Positions 46,578 through 56,443 are shown, numbered from the stretch's first letter. The stretch is 64,000 nucleotides of DNA from Alistipes megaguti (GCF_900604385.1 NZ_LR027382.1:682001-746000), one strand, 5' to 3'. Notes: a model not told the origin generated them from the letters alone. Numbers and translations: made by a program.

Positions 46578-47507
46578 ATGCCGAAAACCACCTTCACGGT
46601 CGTCATTCCCCTCTACAACAAGGAGCGCGAGATCGAAGCCACACTCCGCTCGGTGCTGGCACAGAATCGTCAGCCCGAGGAGATCGTGGTCGTCGACGAC
46701 GGCTCAACCGACCGCAGCGCCGAGGTGGTGCGCCGTATCGGATCGCCGCTCGTGCGGCTTATCCAACAGCCCAACGCCGGCGTCAGCGCCGCCCGCAACC
46801 GCGGCATCGCCGAAGCCCGCAGCTCGCACATCGCCCTGCTGGACGGCGACGACGGCTGGGAGCCCGGCTATCTGGCCGCCATGGAGCGTCTGATCGACGA
46901 CTACCCCGACTGCGGACTCTACTGCGCGGGGTTTACGATCGAGAGCCACGACGGTACCTTCCCCGCCCCGGGGCTCGACCGCCGGGGGGTGGTCGACAAC
47001 TTCTTCCGCGACTCGGCCCACCGCTACATCGCCATCCCCTCGGCCAGCTGCATTCCCCGCCGGGTTTTCGACACCATAGGGGGATTCCCCGTGGGGATGA
47101 AGATCGCCGAGGACCTCTATCTCTGGATCGAAATCGCCCGCCGCTATCGGGTCTGCTACACCCCCGAACGGCTGGTCCGCTACTCACGCATCGCGCAGAA
47201 CCGATCGGCCTCGAGCTACACCCCCGAGCGGACCGACTACTCGTTCGAAAAGCTCTACGACCCCTCGGCACCCGAGGAGGAGCGCGAATTCATTGCCCGG
47301 GCGGCGCTGGGCAAGGCGCTGGTATTGAGTGTCAAGGGGGACACCGAAGCAGCGGCCCGCGCGGCGCGTTTCTTCGCCTGGAGTCGCGTCTACCGCCGTA
47401 CGCTGCGCAAGGTGCGGCTGCTGAATCGGCTGCCCGTCGCCTGGCGCGGCCCGCTGCTCGACCTCTACAACGCCGCAGCGTGGCGTCTGGTCCGGAAAGG
47501 ATTATGA
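46578..47507 (+). CDS. Family 2 glycosyltransferase
   Basis: 309 residues. GT-A fold: TVVIPLYNKEREIEATLRSV, IVVVDDGSTDRSAEVV, GVSAARNRGIAEAR and IALLDGDDGWEPGYL (DxD-like) are classic GT2 motifs. The acceptor is unknown. It is 65 bp from the divergent sialyltransferase-like gene, so both may be controlled from one intergenic region; a TATCTTCG box lies near 46553. No membrane segment is seen; it probably acts at the inner face of the membrane on glycan building. Confidence 0.85.
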   Translation: MPKTTFTVVIPLYNKEREIEATLRSVLAQNRQPEEIVVVDDGSTDRSAEVVRRIGSPLVRLIQQPNAGVSAARNRGIAEARSSHIALLDGDDGWEPGYLAAMERLIDDYPDCGLYCAGFTIESHDGTFPAPGLDRRGVVDNFFRDSAHRYIAIPSASCIPRRVFDTIGGFPVGMKIAEDLYLWIEIARRYRVCYTPERLVRYSRIAQNRSASSYTPERTDYSFEKLYDPSAPEEEREFIARAALGKALVLSVKGDTEAAARAARFFAWSRVYRRTLRKVRLLNRLPVAWRGPLLDLYNAAAWRLVRKGL

Positions 47508-47526
47508 AAAATATCATTCGATAACC

Positions 47527-48390
47527 ATGAAAACACTGCTGAAAACACTGCTGACGGTGCTCCTGCTGTATGGCGCCACGGGCGTCACGGCCCAGGAGAC
47601 CCGCACCGAAACCCTCCGTTCCGGCGGAGTCGAGCGAACCTATCGCCTGCACCTGCCGGCCAACCTGCCCGACAATGCCCCGCTGGTCATCGTCCTGCAC
47701 GGATACGGAGGAGATGCCAATCCCGAAGCCTTCGGAATGAACGCAACGGCCGACCGCCACGGATTCGCCGTCTGCTATCCGCAGGGCGAACGCGACAGCC
47801 GCGGCAAACGGGGCTGGAATGTGGGTTATCCGTCCCAGGCAGAGATGCCGATCGACGACGTGCAATTCCTCGAAGACCTGATCGGCCATCTCCACCGGCA
47901 TTACGGATTGAGCCGCCGCAACGTCTTCTGCACCGGCATGTCGAACGGCGGAGACATGTGTTACCTGCTCGCCGCGCAACGTCCGGATCTCTTCGCGGCC
48001 CTGGGGCCCGTAGCAGGCTTCATGTCGGTTGCTATCCTGCGGGAGGACAAGTCATTGCAGCCCGTGCCGCTGTTCGAAATCCACGGAACGGCAGACCCCA
48101 CGACGCGTTGGGAGGGCGACCTGACGGGCGAGGACGGTTGGGGTGCCTATCTCCCGATCCCGATGGCCGTTGGATACTGGGCCGCCAAAAACAAATGTCT
48201 CGAACACCGCATCGACACCCTGCCACGGGGTGCCGACGGACTGCAAGTCATCGCACACCGCTACACGGGCGGTACAGACGGCAACGAAGTATGGCTCTAC
48301 GAAACCCTCGGCGGCAAACACTCGTGGAAAAAGACCGGCGTGGATACCTGCGAGGAGCTTTGGCGCTTTTTCAGCCGCTACGTACGATAG
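47527..48390 (+). CDS. Secreted LpqC/PHB-depolymerase-like esterase
   Basis: 287 residues with a signal peptide (MKTLLKTLLTVLLLYGATGV, cleavage after VTA-Q). Alpha/beta-hydrolase of the polyhydroxybutyrate depolymerase/feruloyl esterase group: LVIVLHGYGGDANPE (oxyanion region), the nucleophile Ser in FCTGMSNGGDMCY, Asp in EIHGTADPTTRW and a late His in GGKHSWKKTG. It may remove acyl groups from plant or host polymers. It starts 19 bp after the GT2 gene on the same strand. Confidence 0.85.
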   Translation: MKTLLKTLLTVLLLYGATGVTAQETRTETLRSGGVERTYRLHLPANLPDNAPLVIVLHGYGGDANPEAFGMNATADRHGFAVCYPQGERDSRGKRGWNVGYPSQAEMPIDDVQFLEDLIGHLHRHYGLSRRNVFCTGMSNGGDMCYLLAAQRPDLFAALGPVAGFMSVAILREDKSLQPVPLFEIHGTADPTTRWEGDLTGEDGWGAYLPIPMAVGYWAAKNKCLEHRIDTLPRGADGLQVIAHRYTGGTDGNEVWLYETLGGKHSWKKTGVDTCEELWRFFSRYVR

Positions 48391-48415
48391 ACCGCCGGCC
48401 CATCGACCACAAAAA

Positions 48416-48447
48416 AAGGGTTCCGCCCCGCATGGGGTGGAACCCTT
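48416..48447 (-). terminator. Terminator between the esterase gene and clpB
   Basis: AAGGGTTCCGCCCC and GGGGTGGAACCCTT with a 4-base loop; a T-tract follows on the minus strand, so it serves clpB and may act both ways. Confidence 0.85.
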
Positions 48448-48489
48448 CGTTATTGGCTGCCGCAGCAGCGGCTGCGGTCCGTACGACGA

Positions 48490-51087
48490 TCAGTTCGCAA
48501 AGGTCAGACCGTTGGCGTCGGCATCGATCGAAATGGGTTTCGAACGATCGACCTCGCCGGCCAGAATCCGCTTCGACAGATCGTTGACCACGTAACGCTG
48601 GATGGTACGCTTGACGGGTCGTGCACCATAGAGCGGATCGTAACCCGCCTTGGCGATCCATTCGCGCGCCTTAGCCGTATACTCGAGCCGGATGTTGTTC
48701 TCGGCCAGCAGTTTGCGTACAGAGTTCAACTGCAGATCGACGATACGTTCGATATCTTCGCGCGTCAGCGGTTCGAACATCACAATCTCGTCGATACGAT
48801 TCAGGAACTCGGGCTTGAGCTGCTGCTTCATCAGGTCGATCACCTCGCGGCGCGTCCGCTCCAGCACCTCGGCCGGAACCTTGTTGCCGTCGAAGTTGGC
48901 GAAGTTCTCCTGGATCACCTGCGACCCCATGTTCGAGGTCATGATGATGATCGTGTTGCGGAAGTCCACCGTACGACCCTTGTTGTCGGTCAGACGACCG
49001 TCGTCGAGCACCTGCAGCAGGATGTTGAAGACATCCGGGTGTGCCTTCTCGATCTCGTCCAACAGAACCACCGAGTAGGGCTTGCGCCGCACGGCTTCGG
49101 TCAACTGGCCGCCCTCGTCGTAACCGACGTATCCGGGAGGCGCTCCGACGAGTCGCGAAACGCTGTGACGCTCCTGGTATTCACTCATATCGATACGCGT
49201 CATCATCTGATCGTCGTTGAAGAGGAACTCGGCCAGCGCCTTGGCCAACTCGGTCTTACCGACACCCGTCGTACCGAGGAAGATGAACGATCCGATCGGC
49301 TTGCGCGGGTCGTTCAGTCCGGCACGCGACCGGCGAACGGCATCCGAAATGGCGGCAATGGCCTGATCCTGACCCACGACCCGCTTGTGAAGCTCCTCCT
49401 CCATATGGAGCAGCTTCTCGCGCTCCGAGGCCAGCATCCGCGTGACGGGAATGCCCGTCCAGCGCGATACCACCTCGGCGACATCCTGGGCGTCGACCTC
49501 CTCCTTGATCATCGAACCGTTGGTCGATGCCAGCTTGAACTCCTCCTGGAAGGCTGCAATCTGCTTCTCGGCCTCCTGGATCTTGCCGTAACGGATCTCG
49601 GCCACCTTGCCGTAATCGCCCTGACGCTCGGCCTGCTGGGCCTCGATCTTCAACTGCTCGATCCGGTCCTTGTTGGCCTGGATCTTCTTCAGCAGATCAC
49701 GCTGCCCCTGCCATTTGGCCCGCATCTCGGAGTCCTTGGCCTTCAGGTCGTCGATCTCCCTGGTCAGCGACTCGATACGCTCCTCGTCCTTCTCGCGGCG
49801 GATCGCCTCGCGTTCGATCTCCAGCTGGCGGATCTTCCGATCGAGGGCATCGATCTCATCCGGTACGGAGTTCATCTCCAGACGCAGCCGCGAGGCGGCC
49901 TCATCGATCAGGTCGATGGCCTTGTCGGGCAGGAACCGCGACGTGATGTAACGCGTCGAGAGTTCGACGGCCGCAATGATGGCCTCGTCCTTGATCCGCA
50001 CCTGGTGATGGTTCTCGTAACGCTCCTTCAGACCACGCAAGATCGAGATGGCATCCTCCTGCGAAGGCTCGTCGACCATCACCTTCTGGAAACGACGCTC
50101 GAGAGCCTTGTCCTGTTCGAAGTATTTCTGGTACTCGTCGAGGGTCGTAGCACCGATCGTCCGCAGTTCGCCACGGGCCAGCGCCGGTTTGAGGATGTTG
50201 GCCGCATCCATCGCACCCGAGGACTTGCCCGCACCGACCAGCGTGTGGATCTCATCGATGAAGAGCAGGATCTCGCCTTCGCTGGCAACGACCTCCTTGA
50301 CGACAGCCTTCAGACGCTCCTCGAATTCACCCTGATACTTGGCTCCGGCAATCAGCGCACCCATGTCGAGCGAATAGATCACCTTCGATTTCAGGTTCTC
50401 GGGGACATCGCCGTCGATAATCCGTCGGGCAATACCCTCGGCAATGGCAGTCTTGCCCACACCGGGTTCACCGACCAGGATCGGGTTGTTCTTCGTACGC
50501 CGCGAAAGGATCTGCAGCACCCGACGGATCTCCTCGTCACGTCCGATCACCGGGTCGAGTTTGCCGTTACGGGCCTGTTCGTTCAGGTTGATGGCATACT
50601 TGCCCAGCGCGTCGAACTCCTGCGAAGAGGTCTGCGAATCGACCGTCGCCCCCTTGCGGAAGGTGCGGATCGCCTCGATCAACTCCTTTTCCGAAGCACC
50701 GCTGCGCTTCAGCAGATCGGCCGCCTGTCCGCGCTCGGCCACTAGACCCAGCAGCAGATGCTCGACCGAAGCGTACTTGTCGCCGAAATTTTTCGTGAAG
50801 TCGACGGCACGCTGGATCATGCGCGACGCATCCTGCGAAAAGTACTGCTCGCCGTTGCCGCCCTCGACGCGGGGCAACTGCCCCACGGCCCGGTCGACCT
50901 CACCGCGCAGCCCGCGGACGTTCACGCCGACACGCCCCAGCAGAAAGGTAGCAAGCGAATCATCCTCGCGGATCAACACCGCGAGCACGTGGAGCGGTTC
51001 GACAGCCTGCTGTCCGCGCTCCCGGGCAAGAGTAAGCGCCGCCTGCAACACCTCTTGCGCCTTGATGGTTAAAGTGTTAATGTTCAT
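48490..51087 (-). CDS. clpB: ATP-dependent disaggregase ClpB
   Basis: 865 residues, full length. N-terminal Clp domain (MNINTLTIKAQEVLQAALTL), first AAA domain with GEPGVGKTAIAEG, a coiled-coil middle domain (about 400-530, rich in IRQLEIEREAIRREKDEERI-like heptads) which separates ClpB from ClpA/ClpC, and second AAA domain with GTTGVGKTELAKALAEF and ending in the sensor region. With DnaK it resolves protein aggregates after heat stress. It is divergent from dnaX with 269 bp between. Confidence 0.97.
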   Translation of the reverse strand: MNINTLTIKAQEVLQAALTLARERGQQAVEPLHVLAVLIREDDSLATFLLGRVGVNVRGLRGEVDRAVGQLPRVEGGNGEQYFSQDASRMIQRAVDFTKNFGDKYASVEHLLLGLVAERGQAADLLKRSGASEKELIEAIRTFRKGATVDSQTSSQEFDALGKYAINLNEQARNGKLDPVIGRDEEIRRVLQILSRRTKNNPILVGEPGVGKTAIAEGIARRIIDGDVPENLKSKVIYSLDMGALIAGAKYQGEFEERLKAVVKEVVASEGEILLFIDEIHTLVGAGKSSGAMDAANILKPALARGELRTIGATTLDEYQKYFEQDKALERRFQKVMVDEPSQEDAISILRGLKERYENHHQVRIKDEAIIAAVELSTRYITSRFLPDKAIDLIDEAASRLRLEMNSVPDEIDALDRKIRQLEIEREAIRREKDEERIESLTREIDDLKAKDSEMRAKWQGQRDLLKKIQANKDRIEQLKIEAQQAERQGDYGKVAEIRYGKIQEAEKQIAAFQEEFKLASTNGSMIKEEVDAQDVAEVVSRWTGIPVTRMLASEREKLLHMEEELHKRVVGQDQAIAAISDAVRRSRAGLNDPRKPIGSFIFLGTTGVGKTELAKALAEFLFNDDQMMTRIDMSEYQERHSVSRLVGAPPGYVGYDEGGQLTEAVRRKPYSVVLLDEIEKAHPDVFNILLQVLDDGRLTDNKGRTVDFRNTIIIMTSNMGSQVIQENFANFDGNKVPAEVLERTRREVIDLMKQQLKPEFLNRIDEIVMFEPLTREDIERIVDLQLNSVRKLLAENNIRLEYTAKAREWIAKAGYDPLYGARPVKRTIQRYVVNDLSKRILAGEVDRSKPISIDADANGLTFAN

Positions 51088-51356
51088 ATCCGTGTTGTTC
51101 TGTTAGTTTTCAAGTTTCGATCGGTAACCGAGCAAAAGACTTGCCACAATCGGTTTCCGGACATTTCGACATACTTTTCGCAAGAAATGTCATGAATTGT
51201 CACCCGCCGACTGACACACTGCGACAATCCGACAGACCGCGGGTTGCCGCCGGGCCGAACACCGCCGGAAAACATCCGGGAGGAGCAGCGCCGACTCCGC
51301 AGAAAATCGGTTTCCGGCTCCAAAATAAGAAGAATATTATATATCTTTGCAACACC

Positions 51357-53186
51357 ATGAGTGATTTCATCGTCAGTGCACGCAAATATCGCCCCGCGAC
51401 CTTCCGTTCGGTCGTCGGGCAAAAGCATATCACCTCCACGCTGCAGAATGCCATCGAGCGCGGACAGCTGGCCCACGCCTACCTCTTCTGTGGACCGCGG
51501 GGCGTCGGCAAGACTACCTGCGCACGCATCTTCGCCAAGGCCATCAACTGTCTGAACCCCCACGGCGCCGAGGCCTGCAACGAGTGTGAATCGTGCCGCT
51601 CGTTCAACGAGGGGCGCTCGCTCAACATCCATGAGCTGGACGCCGCCTCGAACAATTCGGTCGAGGATATCCGCTCGCTCATCGAGCAGGTGCGCATCAT
51701 CCCGCAGGTGGGACGCTACTCGGTCTTCATCATCGACGAGGTCCACATGCTCTCGGCCGCGGCCTTCAACGCCTTTCTGAAGACCCTCGAGGAGCCCCCC
51801 GCCCACGCCATCTTCATCCTGGCCACCACCGAAAAACACAAGATCCTGCCGACGATCCTCTCGCGCTGCCAGATCTACGACTTCAACCGCATCCGCGTCG
51901 AGGATTCGGTCGAATACCTCAAATACATCGCCTCGCAGGAGGGGATCACCGCCGACGAAGAGTCGCTGAACCTCATCTCGCAGAAGGCCGACGGCGGCAT
52001 GCGCGACGCCCTGTCGATGTTCGACAAGGCGGTCTCGTTCTGCGGCACGACGCTCGACTACCGCCACGTGGCCCAGACGCTCAACGTCCTGGACTACGAC
52101 ACCTACTTCGACGTCACGAAGATGCTCCTTGCGGGCAACTACGTCGAGGCGCTGGTCAAGTTCGACGAGGTGCTCTCGAAGGGCTTCTCGGGCCAGACCT
52201 TCATGGCCGGTCTGAACCGCCACATGCGCGACCTGCTGATGGCCAAACGCCCCGAGACGCTGCGGCTGATCGAAATGACCGGAACACTGCTCGAACGATA
52301 CCGCGCGCAGGCGGAGGCCTGCAGTGTCGAGTTTCTCTTCGGGGCCATTGCCCTGCTGACGGATCTCGACGGGAAGATCCGACAATCGTCGAACCAACGA
52401 TTGCTCGTGGAGCTGGGCCTGATGAAGATCGCAGGGCTCGGCCAAAAAAAAAATAACGACCTGATATCTCCCGGGGAGTATCCGCTTCCCGAACTGACAC
52501 CCCGCCCGGCGACAGGCCCGACGGCAACCCCGCAAGCGGGACCGGCTCCGCAACCCGGCCCGCAAACCGCAGGCAGAGAGGCGGCGATCAACGCAACGGC
52601 GCAAGATTCCGCATCGGCGGCAGGTCCGGCGGCAACCCCGCAAGCGGGACCGGCTCCGCGACCGGCGGCAGCGCAAGCAACAGGGAATTCCCCGGCCTCG
52701 ACGGTACACCCCCATCGCAAACCGCTGATTTCGGGAACGTCTCTCTCGGAATTGCTCTCCACGGGAGGAGTCTCGCAGAGCGTGGATCCTGAGTCGGAGA
52801 AGGCGGCCCGGACCACCGACATCGTGATCGACCCGGCGAGCGAAAGCAAACTGACAAAGGCCCGGGACGAGATTCTGAAGCTTATCCGGGAACGTCGGCC
52901 GCGCTTCGTACAGGTCTTCGAGGAGATGCGCTTCCAGGGCAATACGATTGCCGTCAGCGTTCCGACCAGCGAACTGCGCGAGGAGATTCTCCGCTCGAAG
53001 ACGGCCATGCTGATGCGTATCGCCGAACTGGCCGGAATCAACGGAGCCCTGGAACTCGAGGTAAAGGTCAACGAGGAGATTCGGGCCGCACGCCCGATCA
53101 AACTCGAAGACCGGGTCAAATACATGACCGACAAGAACCCGCTGCTCACGGAGTTCCGCAAGGCGCTGGATCTCGAAGTCGAATAA
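51357..53186 (+). CDS. dnaX: DNA polymerase III subunit tau (and possibly gamma)
   Basis: 609 residues from ATG at 51357, eight bases after a TATCTTTG box. Clamp-loader ATPase: FCGPRGVGKTTCARIFAKAI (Walker A), four-Cys zinc module in NPHGAEACNECESCRSF, VFIIDEVHMLS (Walker B) and SRCQIYDF (arginine finger). Domains I-III end near residue 360. Right there is a run of ten A (52444-52453); one extra A or a -1 shift gives QKKK-stop, a 366-residue gamma-like product. The tail after it is Pro/Ala-rich with repeated TPQAGPAP, then a C-terminal tau domain that should bind polymerase and helicase. Confidence 0.93.
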   Translation: MSDFIVSARKYRPATFRSVVGQKHITSTLQNAIERGQLAHAYLFCGPRGVGKTTCARIFAKAINCLNPHGAEACNECESCRSFNEGRSLNIHELDAASNNSVEDIRSLIEQVRIIPQVGRYSVFIIDEVHMLSAAAFNAFLKTLEEPPAHAIFILATTEKHKILPTILSRCQIYDFNRIRVEDSVEYLKYIASQEGITADEESLNLISQKADGGMRDALSMFDKAVSFCGTTLDYRHVAQTLNVLDYDTYFDVTKMLLAGNYVEALVKFDEVLSKGFSGQTFMAGLNRHMRDLLMAKRPETLRLIEMTGTLLERYRAQAEACSVEFLFGAIALLTDLDGKIRQSSNQRLLVELGLMKIAGLGQKKNNDLISPGEYPLPELTPRPATGPTATPQAGPAPQPGPQTAGREAAINATAQDSASAAGPAATPQAGPAPRPAAAQATGNSPASTVHPHRKPLISGTSLSELLSTGGVSQSVDPESEKAARTTDIVIDPASESKLTKARDEILKLIRERRPRFVQVFEEMRFQGNTIAVSVPTSELREEILRSKTAMLMRIAELAGINGALELEVKVNEEIRAARPIKLEDRVKYMTDKNPLLTEFRKALDLEVE

Positions 53187-53241
53187 CAAAAGCGAGCGGG
53201 AATACCGCTCCGGAAAACGAACAAGAAGAGAACAAAAGAAT

Positions 53242-54546
53242 ATGGCAACCAAGAACTTTATCGAAGAACTCGAATGGCGCGGCATGATCCACACGATCAT
53301 GCCCGGAGCCAAGGAACAACTGGAGAAAGAGATGACGACGGCCTACCTGGGCATCGACCCCACGGCCGACTCGCTGCATATCGGCCACCTGGTGGGAGTG
53401 ATGATCCTCAAGCACTTCCAGCTCTGCGGCCACCGTCCGCTGGCCCTCGTGGGCGGTGCCACGGGCATGATCGGCGACCCCTCGGGCAAGTCGCAGGAGC
53501 GCAACCTGCTCGACGAGGCAACTCTGCGTCACAACCAGGAGGCCATCAAGGCCCAGCTGTCGAAACTCCTCGACTTCGACTCCGACGCCCCGAATGCCGC
53601 CCGCATGGTCAACAACTACGACTGGATGAAGGACTTCACGTTCCTGGACTTCATCCGCGACATCGGCAAGTGCATTACGGTCAACTACATGATGGCCAAG
53701 GATTCGGTCAAGAAGCGCTTCAACGGCGAGGGCGACGGCATGTCATTCACCGAGTTCACCTACCAGCTGGTTCAGGGTTACGACTTCCTGCACCTCTACG
53801 AAACGATGAACTGCAAGATCCAGCTCGGCGGCGCCGACCAGTGGGGCAACATCACCACCGGCACCGAACTCATCCGCCGCAAACTGGGCCCCGAAGCCGA
53901 AGCCTATGCCATCACCTGCCCGCTGATCACCAAGGCCGACGGCACGAAGTTCGGCAAGACCGAGAGCGGCAACGTCTGGCTGGATCCGCGCTATACGTCG
54001 CCCTACAAGTTCTACCAGTTCTGGCTCAACGTCAGCGACGAGGACGCCAAACGCTACATCAAAATCTTCACGCTGCTCGACCGCGAGACGATCGAGTCGC
54101 TGATCGCCGAGCACGAGTCCGCCCCGCACCTGCGCGTGCTGCAGAAGCGGCTGGCCGAAGAGATCACCACGATGATCCACTCGCGCGAGGAGTACGAAAA
54201 GGCTGTCGAGGCGTCGCAGATCCTCTTCGGCGGCGCCACCTCCGAGGCGCTGCGCCGGCTGGACGAAACGACGCTGCTGCAGGTCTTCGAAGGGGTTCCG
54301 CTGTTCCGCGTGGCCCGCACCGAACTGGAGGCCGGCCTGCCGTTCGTCGAACTCTGCACCGAGCGTGCGCAGATCTTCCCCTCGAAGGGCGAATGCCGCA
54401 AGCTGATTCAGGGCGGCGGCGTCTCGATGAACCGCGAGAAGATCGCCGATGCCATGCGTCAGGTGACGGCCGACGACCTGATCGCCGGCAAGTACCTGCT
54501 CGTACAGCGCGGCAAGAAGAACTACTACCTCGTCATCGCCGAGTAG
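53242..54546 (+). CDS. tyrS: Tyrosyl-tRNA synthetase
   Basis: 434 residues, class I synthetase of the TyrRS long form. HIGH-like motif LHIGHLVGV in TADSLHIGHL, tyrosine-specific DLVQGYDFLHLY-type segment (YQLVQGYDFLHLY), QLGGADQWGNITTG, KMSKS variant KFGKTESGN and a C-terminal S4 RNA-binding domain with SKGECRKLIQGGGVSMNREK. It charges tRNA-Tyr. One base separates its stop from folB. Confidence 0.97.
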   Translation: MATKNFIEELEWRGMIHTIMPGAKEQLEKEMTTAYLGIDPTADSLHIGHLVGVMILKHFQLCGHRPLALVGGATGMIGDPSGKSQERNLLDEATLRHNQEAIKAQLSKLLDFDSDAPNAARMVNNYDWMKDFTFLDFIRDIGKCITVNYMMAKDSVKKRFNGEGDGMSFTEFTYQLVQGYDFLHLYETMNCKIQLGGADQWGNITTGTELIRRKLGPEAEAYAITCPLITKADGTKFGKTESGNVWLDPRYTSPYKFYQFWLNVSDEDAKRYIKIFTLLDRETIESLIAEHESAPHLRVLQKRLAEEITTMIHSREEYEKAVEASQILFGGATSEALRRLDETTLLQVFEGVPLFRVARTELEAGLPFVELCTERAQIFPSKGECRKLIQGGGVSMNREKIADAMRQVTADDLIAGKYLLVQRGKKNYYLVIAE

Positions 54547-54547
54547 C

Positions 54548-54901
54548 ATGGAGTACCGCATCGTACTGCAACGCATGGAGTTCCGGGCCCTGCACGGGTG
54601 CTACGAACTCGAACGCAAGGTCGGCAACCGCTTTACGGTCGACGTGGAGATCACGACCGAACTGGGCGACGTAGCCGCGGAGGACAGCGTCGAAAAGGCC
54701 GTAAACTACCTGACGGTCTACGAGGTGGTCCGCCGCCAGATGGCCGTCACGCAGCGCACCATCGAACGCGTGGCCATGAACATCATCGACGCCATCCATG
54801 CCGAATTTCCACAGGTTCGGCACGTGAAATGCACCGTCTCGAAGCTGGCGCCCCCGCTGGGCGGCAAACTCGACCGGGTGAGCGTCATACTGGAGAAATA
54901 A
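54548..54901 (+). CDS. folB: Dihydroneopterin aldolase
   Basis: 117 residues, standard length. FRALHGCYELERKVGNRFTV carries the conserved GxYxxE-type region; AVNYLTVYEVVRRQM and TIERVAMNIIDAI follow. It cleaves dihydroneopterin to 6-hydroxymethyl-dihydropterin in folate synthesis. Operon partner of tyrS; a terminator follows. Confidence 0.93.
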   Translation: MEYRIVLQRMEFRALHGCYELERKVGNRFTVDVEITTELGDVAAEDSVEKAVNYLTVYEVVRRQMAVTQRTIERVAMNIIDAIHAEFPQVRHVKCTVSKLAPPLGGKLDRVSVILEK

Positions 54902-54907
54902 CCCGAG

Positions 54908-54954
54908 ACGCCCTGTGGCGGGAGTGGGTGGACCTCCCACCGCAGGGCGTTTTA
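54908..54954 (+). terminator. Terminator of tyrS-folB
   Basis: ACGCCCTG and CAGGGCGT enclose a second stem (TGGGTGGACCTCCCA) and are followed by TTTT; the structure ends just before the next gene. Confidence 0.75.
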
Positions 54955-54966
54955 AAAAGTCCGCTT

Positions 54967-56319
54967 ATGCATCATCATTCGCACAACCGCGCCACGCTGG
55001 GCGGGAAACTGAGCGCCGTTCTGGTCGCCGCGGGCAGTTCCGTGGGGCTGGGCAACATCTGGCGCTTTCCCTATGTCGCCGGCGACAACGGCGGAGGGGC
55101 CTTTCTGGTCATCTACATCCTCTGTGTCATTCTGATGGGACTGCCGCTCATGATTGCGGAGTTCACCGTAGGCCGCGCCTCGCACCTCAATGCCGTGGGG
55201 GCCTATCGCGCCCTCGACCGGCGGTGGAGCTTTCTGGGATACAACGGCGTGCTGGCCGCGTTCCTCATTCTGGGCTTCTACTTCGTGGTCTCGGGCTGGA
55301 CGGCCGAATACATGGTCCACTCGGTCACGGGCAGTCTGGCGCAATATACGACGGCGGCCGAGTATGAATCGGTCTTCACAAACTTCATCAGCAACCCGTG
55401 GCGACCGATCCTCTACACGGTGCTCTTCGCACTGGCTACCCACTTCATCATCGCGCTGGGGGTTCAGAAGGGCATCGAACGTTCGGCCAAGGTGCTGATG
55501 CCGCTGCTCTTCGTGGTGCTGATCGCCCTGTCGATCCACTCGCTGCTGATGCCCGGAGGCGGCGAAGGGCTGCGCTTCTTCTTTAAGCCCGACTTCTCGA
55601 AGGTAACCCCCTCGACGGTGCTCGTAGCCCTGGGGCAGGCCTTCTTCTCGCTCTCGATCGGCATCGGAACGATGGTGACCTACGCCTCCTACTTCAAACC
55701 GGAGACCAATCTGCGCCACACGGCCCTGAACGTCACGATTCTCGACACGCTGGTGGCCGTATTGGCCGGCGTGGTGATCTTCCCGGCGGTCTTCAGTGTC
55801 GGCATCGAACCCTCGTCGGGCCCCTCGCTGGTCTTCATCACCCTGCCGAGCATCTTCAACGGCATGCCGCTGAGCATGGTTTGGTCGACGGTCTTCTTCC
55901 TGCTGCTCGTCGTAGCGGCCCTCACGTCGACCATCTCGCTGCATGAGGTAATCACAGCCTACCTCCACGAGGAGTGGCACATGAGCCGCCGTGCCGCTGC
56001 CTGGACCACCACGGCTGCCACCACCCTGCTGGGAGCCGTCGCCTCCCTGTCGGTCGGTGTCTGGAGCGGTTGGAAACCCTTCGGACTGACACTGTTCGAC
56101 CTGCTGGACTACGTGACGGCCAACATTCTGCTGCCCGTAGGCGGCCTCTTCACCTGTATCTTCGTCGGATGGAAACTCGACCAGCAGGTACTCAAGGATC
56201 AGATTACCAACAACGGGACGCTGAAGTTCCGCATCTACACGCTCTTCATCGTATTGTTGCGCTACTTCTGTCCGCTGGTCATGCTGATGCTCTTTCTGGA
56301 CAATCTGGGGGTCTTCTGA
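54967..56319 (+). CDS. Sodium-dependent transporter of the NSS (SNF) family
   Basis: 450 residues from ATG at 54967 (MHHHSHNRATLGGKLSAV). About 11 transmembrane helices. TM1 has the family signature AAGSSVGLGNIWRFPYVAGDNGGGAF with unwound GLGNIWRFP that binds Na+ and substrate; SIGIGTMVTYASYF is the TM6/8-type Na+ site. Bacterial NSS proteins import amino acids or related amines with sodium. Substrate not predictable. It sits right after a terminator and so needs its own promoter, not seen clearly. A G9 tract begins 11 bp after the stop. Confidence 0.9.
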   Translation: MHHHSHNRATLGGKLSAVLVAAGSSVGLGNIWRFPYVAGDNGGGAFLVIYILCVILMGLPLMIAEFTVGRASHLNAVGAYRALDRRWSFLGYNGVLAAFLILGFYFVVSGWTAEYMVHSVTGSLAQYTTAAEYESVFTNFISNPWRPILYTVLFALATHFIIALGVQKGIERSAKVLMPLLFVVLIALSIHSLLMPGGGEGLRFFFKPDFSKVTPSTVLVALGQAFFSLSIGIGTMVTYASYFKPETNLRHTALNVTILDTLVAVLAGVVIFPAVFSVGIEPSSGPSLVFITLPSIFNGMPLSMVWSTVFFLLLVVAALTSTISLHEVITAYLHEEWHMSRRAAAWTTTAATTLLGAVASLSVGVWSGWKPFGLTLFDLLDYVTANILLPVGGLFTCIFVGWKLDQQVLKDQITNNGTLKFRIYTLFIVLLRYFCPLVMLMLFLDNLGVF

Positions 56320-56406
56320 TCCCGCTGGAGGGGGGGGGTAATCCGGATTCCGACGGATACGGAAGCAACGGCATGTCGCAGGCAGAGGCCTGACCCGGAT
56401 ATGGCA

Positions 56407-56443
56407 AAAAAAGGGACACTGCATAATGCAGTGTCCCTTTTTA
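56407..56443. terminator. Bidirectional terminator after the NSS transporter
   Basis: GGGACACTGCAT and ATGCAGTGTCCC with A7 before and T5 after. It lies downstream of the transporter and past the end of ribH. Confidence 0.85.
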
